This document shows positions 1 through 6,600 of a DNA stretch of 13,544 bases, piece by piece (position 1 is the stretch's first letter; each line of letters starts with the position of its first letter). This stretch comes from RGIG2945 sp045540355 (lineage in GTDB: Bacteria; Bacillota; Clostridia; Oscillospirales; Acutalibacteraceae). Under the pieces are notes generated by a model. It was not told where the DNA came from. It did not search any database and saw only the letters and a program-made list of their open reading frames with translations. Both the position numbers and the translations under genes were made by a program. The DNA is taken from positions 1 to 13,544 of the forward strand of contig JAZQHB010000095.1 in assembly GCA_045540355.1 (NCBI GenBank), in the 5' to 3' direction.

Positions 1-245
1 CAAGAGTAATGATGCTTTGCGTGATAACCTCCGCATATTACTCTAACGCTAAAAAAGCCTACTAAGTATAATATCGTTTCAACAAATTTATTAATAAATA
101 TTGATACTAATATGATAGCACTTATTGTTGACAATAACGCAATAAGCAGTTCGAACCCATATTTGTATATTTCATAATCATCTTCAGATATTATTCCAAG
201 TGTTACAAATTTGCGAGTTATTATTTGTGAAATCTTTTTATACAT
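1..245 (-). CDS. agrB: AgrB-like peptide-processing membrane endopeptidase (partial, 3' end beyond window)
   Basis: AgrB is an integral membrane cysteine protease that cuts the AgrD precursor and helps form the cyclic autoinducing peptide. Only the first 81 codons are in the window, on the minus strand. The frame starts MYKKISQIITRKF, has two hydrophobic segments (about residues 31-50 and 53-68), and reaches the family signature R-x-x-CGGYHA, with the catalytic histidine at residue 75. The last two bases of the window are TG of codon 82, exactly seven residues after that histidine, where the family has its catalytic cysteine (TGT/TGC); this agrees with an intact active site but the codon is incomplete. 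A modest ribosome site, GGTGA at 252-256, precedes the ATG. It lies downstream of agrC, separated by a promoter, an AgrA-type operator and a hairpin. The motif makes the family call strong; activity is unproven. Confidence 0.88.
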   Translation of the reverse strand, partial: MYKKISQIITRKFVTLGIISEDDYEIYKYGFELLIALLSTISAIILVSIFINKFVETILYLVGFFSVRVICGGYHAKHHYS

Positions 246-265
246 GCTTTTTCACCGTCCAAAAT

Positions 266-296
266 AAAAAAGTGTACGAGAAAATTTCTCGTACAC
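266..296 (-). terminator. Perfect palindrome plus T-run between agrC and agrB (terminator, attenuator or 5' mRNA hairpin)
   Basis: Positions 272-296 form a perfect 12-bp inverted repeat around one central base (arm GTGTACGAGAAA). On the minus strand it is followed by TTTTTT (271-266), the layout of a Rho-independent terminator. It could end the agrA-agrC transcript. However, the predicted agrB promoter lies just upstream, so agrB mRNA would begin at or very near this hairpin, and it could instead act as an attenuator or a 5'-end stabilising stem. Confidence 0.7.
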
Positions 297-301
297 ATAA
301 T

Positions 302-330
302 AGTATAAAAATCTAAAAATCTAAAGTTAA
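302..330 (-). promoter_or_regulatory. Predicted sigma-A promoter of agrB
   Basis: On the minus strand TTAACT (330-325) and TATACT (307-302) are separated by exactly 17 bp. The -35 box matches consensus at four of six positions and the -10 box is close to TATAAT. A start site about 7 bases after the -10 falls at about 295-296, the first base of the palindrome. The LytTR-type repeats end 10 bp upstream of the -35, as expected for an activator acting on a weak -35. Confidence 0.55.
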
Positions 331-336
331 AATGCA

Positions 337-370
337 AAACTGCGGTTTTGGGATGCAACTTTGCGGTTTT
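337..370 (-). promoter_or_regulatory. Putative AgrA (LytTR) operator upstream of agrB: 21-bp-phased direct repeat
   Basis: The nonamer TGCGGTTTT occurs at 341-349 and again at 362-370 on the plus strand, a 21-bp period with a 12-bp spacer. Known AgrA sites are paired 9-bp direct repeats with a 12-bp spacer, so the geometry fits. The site lies upstream of the predicted agrB promoter, overlapping nothing but the short gap after agrC. A close copy, in the same orientation relative to its gene, precedes the lipoprotein gene. The base sequence differs from the Staphylococcus site, so the call rests on geometry, recurrence and the neighbouring LytTR regulator. Confidence 0.65.
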
Positions 371-372
371 TG

Positions 373-1668
373 TTATTTGTTTGCCATATTGATGCTTATA
401 TTGAATATCCTGTTGTCACATGAAAATGAAACTACTCCGTCGTGCTTTTGAGCAATAGTGTTTATGCTTTTGATACCGTATCCGTGCTTTTCTTTATCAG
501 ATTTAGAAGTAATCAGTTTTTTTGTATTAATATCTTCGTCAACCGGATTTGAAATGGATATTGAAATTCTGTTATCTGTTGACATTAGTGTAAGACCAAC
601 ATATTTCTTGTTCTCTACAGTAATTCTTTCTACGGCTTCAATTGCGTTGTCTAAAGCATTTCCTAAAACAATACCAAGCTCTAACTCATCAATTTTTATT
701 TCTTCTGCGAGTTTCGTGGAAATTTGTAAAGAAATGTTTTTATCTTTTGCTATGTGAAGCTTTGCTTGGATTATTGCATCAACAACAGGATTACCGCTAT
801 TTATAATATTACTATTCATTTCTTCAAGCCAATTTAAATTTTTTTCCATTATTTGAAGAGCTTTATCAGTTTGTTTTTCCTTTATTAATGCCATTAAAGA
901 GACTAATCTATTCTTAATATCATGTCTAAAAATTCTCAATTCCGCTTGATGTTTGTATAGTTCTTGATAATGAAGCACTTGATTATTTATGTGCAACTCT
1001 GCAAAAAGTAGTTTTTCTTTTGTTTCAATCAGCTCATTAAGTTTGTCAACTATATAAAATACTGCTATGTTTGCAAAAGAAAGAACAATTGATGAAATTA
1101 AAACTATAACTTGGAATCCAAAATCATTAATTTGATAACAACACTTTAGAAACAATATCATTATAAGTAACGATGCCATAGGTAGTGAATAGATCCAAAA
1201 AGTATTTTTATTGTTTGATGTGTTGTCTATTTTAAAATTTCTTTTTCTTGTGATAAGGACAAAAACATATGAGAGAAATTTTGAAGTAAGTGTACATGTG
1301 GCGAAAATCAAAACATTATCTTGAGTATATGCTATATTTATGTTAAATAGCATAGTTAAGGTCATTCCAATAATTGCTTCTGGCAATGCGTTTATTAAAT
1401 AGATAAATAATGTAAATAAAAAGCGATGAAAGATATTTATTGGAAATAAAAGGGTTACCAAAAAAATAAACAATAATGAACCCAAGAGAACCAGATTGGA
1501 TTGAGATAAAAACAAACTAGTATTTAAGAACTGAAATAGAGTAAAAACAATACATAGAAATACAAAAACTCTTTTAGGTAGTTTGCTTTTGTAACGATCT
1601 TTGAAAAAGAAAAGAATAATAAACAACTCACCAATATTGCCAAACAAATTAATTACATAATCAGCCAT
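373..1668 (-). CDS. agrC: AgrC-like sensor histidine kinase (GHKL family)
   Basis: This is the membrane receptor kinase that senses the autoinducing peptide outside the cell and phosphorylates AgrA. The chosen start (ATG at 1668, MADYVINLF) gives 431 residues; it begins 4 bases after the agrA stop and has GGTGA just upstream overlapping that stop, so the two genes are translationally coupled. The N-terminal half (about residues 5-210) is a series of hydrophobic segments, followed by a charged, probably coiled-coil linker. The kinase half shows the AgrC-type H box RHDIKNRL with the phospho-accepting histidine at about 249, an N box LGNALDNAIEAV at about 335-346 and a glycine box KHGYGIKSI at about 394-402, matching the HATPase_c_5 group. 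A longer frame reaching upstream to 1740 overlaps agrA and has no better ribosome site. The ligand is unknown because the variable sensor region cannot be read for specificity. Confidence 0.92.
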   Translation of the reverse strand: MADYVINLFGNIGELFIILFFFKDRYKSKLPKRVFVFLCIVFTLFQFLNTSLFLSQSNLVLLGSLLFIFLVTLLFPINIFHRFLFTLFIYLINALPEAIIGMTLTMLFNINIAYTQDNVLIFATCTLTSKFLSYVFVLITRKRNFKIDNTSNNKNTFWIYSLPMASLLIMILFLKCCYQINDFGFQVIVLISSIVLSFANIAVFYIVDKLNELIETKEKLLFAELHINNQVLHYQELYKHQAELRIFRHDIKNRLVSLMALIKEKQTDKALQIMEKNLNWLEEMNSNIINSGNPVVDAIIQAKLHIAKDKNISLQISTKLAEEIKIDELELGIVLGNALDNAIEAVERITVENKKYVGLTLMSTDNRISISISNPVDEDINTKKLITSKSDKEKHGYGIKSINTIAQKHDGVVSFSCDNRIFNISINMANK

Positions 1669-1672
1669 ATAA

Positions 1673-2383
1673 TCACCACTTCCACTTTTGAATATATTTA
1701 TCGTACATCTGCAATACTTCTTTTCTTCTTTTTTCACCAATAGGAATTTTTGTTCCGTCTCTCAAAACAATTTCCGTACTGCCAAAAGACTTGATGTGTC
1801 TCATGTTTATAACAAAGCCTTGGTGCGGTCGAAGGAACCCGTGAGCCTTTAGCTTTTCGTAGGCATCTGAAACCTTTCCCATATGTTCATATTCTTCTCC
1901 GACTATATGAACCTTTAATCTTCTTTTATATCCTTCAATATATGTTATGTCGCCAATCATAAGAGTTTGTCTGCTGTTTTTCCAACAAACGAGATATTTC
2001 TCGTTCATTACTCTATGCTTATGTAAAGCTCGATTGAACACATCGTCAAACTCTTCTTGGCTGATAGGTTTTACCAAAAAATGAAATGCTTCACATCTGA
2101 AAGCATCAAACACATAGTTCTTGTGGCTTGATACGAATATAATAATTGCTTCCGGTGCGTGCTTCCGTACTTCTGTAGCTGTATCAATACCGTTCATATT
2201 TCCCATTTCTATATCAAGAAAGATTATGTCAAAATCTTTTTGTGAAGAATAATGTTCAACCAATTCTTCACCTTGAAAGAAATCTGTAATCTGCGGCATA
2301 TCAGTTTCAGTGAAGAAAGGCTGCAGGCACTTTCTTATTTCCTGATGCATTACTTCATTGTCATCGCAAATACAAATTCTCAT
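1673..2383 (-). CDS. agrA: AgrA-like LytTR response regulator
   Basis: This cytoplasmic transcription factor is the output of the agr circuit. The 236-residue product has an N-terminal receiver domain: acidic pair D7/D8, phospho-acceptor D57 in FLDIEMGNMNGID, and conserved lysine K105 in FLVKPIS. From about residue 135 it has a LytTR DNA-binding domain (IGDITYIEGYKRRLKVHI, then HGFLRPHQGFVINMRHI and a final GEKRRKEV). The ATG at 2383 is chosen because AAAGGAG lies at the right distance upstream and the receiver domain begins directly; an upstream in-frame ATG at 2452 adds 23 residues unlike the family. It is the first gene of the agr operon, overlaps the agrC ribosome site, and is divergent from the lipoprotein gene. 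A near-consensus promoter precedes it. LytTR proteins bind paired 9-bp repeats, and such pairs are present at both control regions here. Confidence 0.93.
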   Translation of the reverse strand: MRICICDDNEVMHQEIRKCLQPFFTETDMPQITDFFQGEELVEHYSSQKDFDIIFLDIEMGNMNGIDTATEVRKHAPEAIIIFVSSHKNYVFDAFRCEAFHFLVKPISQEEFDDVFNRALHKHRVMNEKYLVCWKNSRQTLMIGDITYIEGYKRRLKVHIVGEEYEHMGKVSDAYEKLKAHGFLRPHQGFVINMRHIKSFGSTEIVLRDGTKIPIGEKRRKEVLQMYDKYIQKWKW

Positions 2384-2440
2384 ATTATTAACTCCTTTTG
2401 TGAATATCATACAGAAAAATTGACATTTTAACCTAATTTT

Positions 2441-2469
2441 ATAATAAACCAATAAATTTTTACTGTCAA
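2441..2469 (-). promoter_or_regulatory. Predicted sigma-A promoter of agrA-agrC
   Basis: On the minus strand a perfect TTGACA (2469-2464) is followed after 17 bp by TATTAT (2446-2441), giving a leader of about 50 bases to the agrA ATG. The strong -35 suggests basal expression without an activator. Its first three bases overlap the outer half of the putative LytTR operator (2467-2475), so bound AgrA could reduce its use. Confidence 0.65.
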
Positions 2470-2500
2470 TCCGAAAAAACGCATCCTAAAACCGCAGTTT
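2467..2500 (+). promoter_or_regulatory. Putative AgrA (LytTR) operator between agrA and the lipoprotein gene
   Basis: AAAACCGCAGTTT at 2488-2500 is the exact reverse complement of 337-349 upstream of agrB. The conserved spacer GCATCC (2481-2486) also matches, and a weaker half-site CAATCCGAA sits 21 bp upstream at 2467-2475 (6 of 9 positions shared). Orientation relative to the downstream lipoprotein gene is the same as at agrB. Conservation of half-site, spacer and orientation in two otherwise unrelated intergenic regions is the main support. Confidence 0.6.
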
Positions 2501-2511
2501 CGTTCAGGCTA

Positions 2512-2540
2512 TTGAAATCTACAAAATTCTTGAATAAAGT
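2512..2540 (+). promoter_or_regulatory. Candidate promoter of the lipoprotein gene
   Basis: TTGAAA at 2512-2517 and TAAAGT at 2535-2540 are spaced by 17 bp, downstream of the LytTR-type operator. The -35 is good and the -10 weak. The operator-to-promoter distance is 5 bp longer than at agrB, so the exact promoter is uncertain. Confidence 0.35.
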
Positions 2541-2584
2541 GTAATTAGCATATAGCCAAATCAAGTTAAAAAAGGAGGATTTCT

Positions 2585-3229
2585 ATGAAACGTGTAGTAC
2601 CAATTTTCTTGCTTATCGGAGCTATTCTCGCACTTTCTTCTTGTAAAGTTTCGGGACCTCAGGTTATCAGTTCAGACGGTAAATCATACGAAATGATTAC
2701 TGCAAAAGGCGGTGGACGAGTAACGGATGAAAGCGGCAACCTTATCGTAGCTGCAACCGATGCAGACGGCAATGATGTAACAGAAGTAATCACCGATGAT
2801 TACCTTATCGTTCAAGATGACAAGCTGATGGCACCTGCATACGACTTGGAAATCCCGGAGGACTTTGAGGTTAAGTCAAATGACACCAATCCGTTGCTTG
2901 AAAACAAACAGGGTACAATTCAGTTCAACATAATGGATAAAACAAAAGTAGCATCAGACTTTGAAAGCTATGTTGAAGATACATTTAGGTCTGCTTCGGC
3001 GTCAGGTCTTGCTACAGGTGAACTTGAAGATGTAACCATTAAAGATATTCCAATGAAACGATTTGCAATGGCAATGACCGATGACGATGGAACAGAGATG
3101 GAAGCATACGGATATATGGTACAGATAAACAACCGTATATTAATGATTACTCTTACTTCTAAAGACGGCGGTTTAGCTGATGTTTCAGCGGCTGATGAGT
3201 TTGTTGCCGGAATAGATTTTCTTAATTAA
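2585..3229 (+). CDS. Secreted lipoprotein of unknown function, predicted AgrA target
   Basis: The 214-residue product begins with a lipoprotein signal peptide: MKRVVP, a hydrophobic core, and lipobox LSSC with the lipidated cysteine at position 20. The mature part should therefore be anchored on the outer face of the membrane. It is acidic and rich in aspartate and threonine, with alternating beta-like stretches (for example the AYGYMVQINNRILMITLTS strand pair near residues 177-195). I do not recognise the family; the pattern of an early beta region followed by a segment around EIPEDFEVKS and a C-terminal sheet loosely resembles small PsbP/DcrB-like lipoproteins, but this is only an impression. 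The start is fixed by AAAGGAGG a few bases upstream. It is transcribed divergently from agrA, and the shared intergenic region carries a copy of the agrB operator, so it is a likely direct member of the quorum-sensing regulon. No clear terminator follows. Confidence 0.85.
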   Translation: MKRVVPIFLLIGAILALSSCKVSGPQVISSDGKSYEMITAKGGGRVTDESGNLIVAATDADGNDVTEVITDDYLIVQDDKLMAPAYDLEIPEDFEVKSNDTNPLLENKQGTIQFNIMDKTKVASDFESYVEDTFRSASASGLATGELEDVTIKDIPMKRFAMAMTDDDGTEMEAYGYMVQINNRILMITLTSKDGGLADVSAADEFVAGIDFLN

Positions 3230-3388
3230 AATACTATCCCTCCAATACAATTAATAATATATACCAACAAACTCTGATATATAAATTAAACTTTTCTTGT
3301 GGACGATTTATGTTCAATAAAATTGTGCATAAATTTAGATAGTTTGATTCGTATATATTTTGTGCAACTTAGAAAGGATGTGATACCG

Positions 3389-3418
3389 ATGGCAAGCAAT
3401 TGCGGGTGGGCAGGTTAA
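3389..3418 (+). CDS. Possible 9-residue leader peptide MASNCGWAG
   Basis: An ATG at 3389, preceded by AGAAAGGATG with a workable spacing of about 10 bases, opens a 9-codon frame MASNCGWAG ending in TAA at 3416-3418. It overlaps the 5' arms of two RNA stems in the leader of the large dockerin gene, and its stop codon lies at the end of the stronger stem's arm. A second 8-codon frame (MSKVRCAV) begins 1 base after this stop. This layout resembles leader-peptide attenuation, but so short a frame may be chance. I know of no described homologue. Confidence 0.3.
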   Translation: MASNCGWAG

Positions 3419-3490
3419 TATGTCAAAAGTAAGGTGTGCGGTTTGATATCAAACCTGCCCATTCTTCTCACTCAGAATTGCTTAGGCAAT
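3389..3490 (+). ncRNA. Candidate structured leader RNA upstream of the dockerin gene
   Basis: Between 3230 and 3610 there is no substantial gene. Within it, TGGGCAGGTT (3407-3416) pairs perfectly with AACCTGCCCA (3452-3461), extendable by wobble pairs to 3404-3464. An outer stem AAGCAATT (3394-3401) pairs with AATTGCTT (3476-3483). Two alternatives compete: the palindrome GGTTTGATATCAAACC (3440-3455) uses the same 3' arm, and ATTGC/GCAAT (3477-3490) forms its own hairpin. The set could be a riboswitch-like or attenuator element, or a small RNA. It does not match a riboswitch class that I can recognise. The remaining leader, 3491-3600, is A-rich and shows no further structure. A -10-like TATATT at 3354-3359 may be its promoter, without a convincing -35. 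Confidence 0.45.
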
Positions 3491-3610
3491 CAACTAAACC
3501 TTTGCACACAAAAAATGAAAAATTTATGTTTTTATGGCTTTGAAAGAAAAACAAGGAACCGTACATGAAATGTAAATTTTTCGGAATAATAAAATAAGGA
3601 GGCAACTTCA

Positions 3611-6600
3611 ATGAAAAAAGCAAAGAGATTGTTGGCTGTTCTTATGTCGGCTGTTATGATTTTTGGCAGCGTTTCAGTTGCTGCATCAGCCGCTTACAGT
3701 CCCTATCTTGACGGTGCAATTACTGACCAGTACAACTCCATTGACAAAGTCGAGCTGGAACTTGCACAGAAGGCTGCTATTCTTCTTGATGATCTCGATA
3801 TAATGCTTGAGAAAGAGGAAATCGTTCTTGATATTCCTGTTATCGGCACAATCGACCTTACATCAACAGATGCAGCTCTCAACTCAATTTATGACCTCAC
3901 CGGCAACTGGCTTTATGGCCGTCTTACTGTTGGTGACCTCGTAGTTCTTGAAGATCACAGAGGTGATATTGCTTCTGTTCGCAGAACAACAACAGGTAAC
4001 GACAGCGAAGGTGAGCCGTACACTGATATTCAAGTTATAAGAAGCCTTGTTACATACCTTTCAAATTGTGCTCCCACTCTTCTCGGTATGTTTGGTGACG
4101 ATTTTAACTGGGGTATTGTTCACGGTTTCCTTCCCCCTGAATTCAGAATGATTATTGATGATTTCAACGGATGGCTCGATGAACTTATCTGGGATCTTCT
4201 TCATCCCGTAAATGATGAAACAATGCCTGACAATCCTACTCTTGATGATCTTGTTCAGTTTGCTTGTGATAATCAGCTTGCCGGCAAGAGACCCGAGGTT
4301 ATGGGCTTTGAAGGCGTAATGCCCGGATTTGAAATCAACATTACAACTGATACCGCTTACCGTGTAATCGAAGAAGGTATCTATGAAGCACTTAATGCTT
4401 TCATTATTCCCGTTCTCAACGGTGACCTTAAGGGTACCATCAGAAGTGCTGTTGAATCAAACCAGGCTGATGGCGGCAAACTTTACACTCTCATCAATGT
4501 TGATTACGACATTGAAAGATATGAATTCGACGAAGAAAAAGGCTTTGTTGAGCAGATTAATGATGTTTTTAAAGTTGTTGTTGACGAAATGCTTCTTCCC
4601 AACAAGTCAGAATGGAAAACAACAGCTGAAGGTGCAGAAGCAGGCAGAACAAATGTTGAAAACCTTATTTATAACCTTGAAGTTCTTCTTAAGCAGATTA
4701 TCGTTGCAGGCGGCGAGCCTGAAGACGTTTCCGACTATTCTCTTGAAGAACTTGGTGACTATATTGCTCGTGTAGCAGTAGAGCAGTTTGTTAAGCACCT
4801 TGACTTTGAAAAGGGCGACACAATGGAAAAAATTGCATACGAAGGTCTTCGTGAGCTCGTTGTAAGATTTGTTCCTGAAGTAACCTATAATGATATGCCT
4901 GAAGGCACAACATCTGCACAGTACCGTGATGCCATCCTTGAGATGGGTGCAGACATTGCTTGCTACTATCTTAACGCAAATATCGGTCTTGATTGCCCGG
5001 TATCAAGCACAGCTGAAGAATTTATTTCGGCATTCATTACTTGGTGCATGCCTTATATCAATGGTCTTTTTGACGCAACAGACTACAACACAGCAAAAAC
5101 AAGCGGCACAGGTTGGGATGAAATCGATGCTATCATTTGGCAGTTTATTCCCAAAGAATGGATGAACTACACCGAAATGTTTGAAGACGAAAACGGTGCA
5201 GGCACAGCAGCCGACCTTACATTCAAGAAACTCATCGATTACTTCATTGATGCTGTTTTTGCAATGGATATTGAAAAACTCTTCGTTTTCTTCGACCACA
5301 TTGAAGATGGCGCTCTTACAGCTCCCGTTCGTGATGTTATTATTGATTTCGTTGCTAACATTCTTAATAACGCATTCTATACAACAGATGCAAACGGCAA
5401 CAAGGAAGACATCGTTGACACTTCTGTTATCACAATATTTGATGATGTCGTTAATCCCGTTTCAAATGCAGCAGGTATCATCAGCGGTCTTCTTAAGTCA
5501 CTTGCACAGCGTCCTGCTCTTCAGGAAACAGTTATCAATCTCGTTACAATGATGATGGGTCTTGCCGATCCTCAGAGTCTCGGCGAAGTTGACATTGACC
5601 TTGACGGCAGAATTAACTGCACATCAGGCTCAATTCCTTCGGGCACAAAGATGCGTATTTCCAATTATTCAGACGGCGTTAACTCCGGTTGGCTTCCCTC
5701 CGGCGCAACAGCTATTGACCAGGATAAGATGTACGAAATCGAGCTCGTTTCTCTTACCAACAATGCAGGTCTTACCGCTTCCTTAACCGCAGGCACAAAG
5801 ATTGCTGCAAATGCATATCTTGATGTTGCTGTTTCCGGTACTGTTTCGGCAGCTACAGAAGCTCGTTTTGACCTTTCATACTACATCCTTGACGAAGACG
5901 GAGCAAGACTCAACGACGGAACTCCTCTCGTTAAGTCGGTATTCACACACCTTTACACAACCACAAGCAATTACGACATTTCAAGTGCAGAATCCTCAGC
6001 AAACAATGTTACATTTGAGGACTTCTCAACATACTACTACACAACAGATGTTTACAATGTTTCTCTGTTCTCGATTCTTGCAACTAACGAAAGCGGTCTT
6101 GTTACAAGTGCCGTTGATGTTAAGAGAGCAATCGTAACAGGCAATCTTCCCACAGGTATTACTGCTAACGCTCCTGCAAGCGGTGCAATCGTTTCTATCG
6201 ACGATTCATCCGTTACAAGTGATACTTACGGAACAGTAAATCCCTATGTTTCCAATGTTGATGCTGATGCTCCTCAGCCTTACGGCATTTATGAGGTAAC
6301 AGTTCAGTTTGAGGTTCAGGGCAGGAATATTCTTGGTCAGACCACTACTGCAACATCGGCAGCAAGAGACCACAAGATTGTTATTTATAACGATTTCGGT
6401 CTTCCCGGACTTCTTGACGAGGTTATGGGTGCTAACAGACAGAGAGTAGACTTTGCAGACGATGCAACAGCTGAATGGAATGCATATCTCGCAGCAGTTG
6501 CTGACGGCTATGCTCTCATCAACGGTAACCCAGACCATACAAAGATGTTCACAGATGTTAACACCGAGCTTGAAGGTGTTCAGAACGATTATTATACAAA

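Noticed and set aside
458..757. 99-codon plus-strand frame
   Set aside because: It is antisense to the agrC kinase domain, has no ribosome site, and its composition is explained by the opposite-strand gene.
3437..3444. TGCGGTTT, resembling one LytTR half-site, in the dockerin leader
   Set aside because: There is no second half-site 21 bp away on either side, and one 8-base match is expected by chance in a window this size.
3420..3446. Second short frame MSKVRCAV after the 9-codon leader
   Set aside because: No ribosome site of its own; it could only be read by coupling to the upstream frame, so it is noted there and not listed as a gene.
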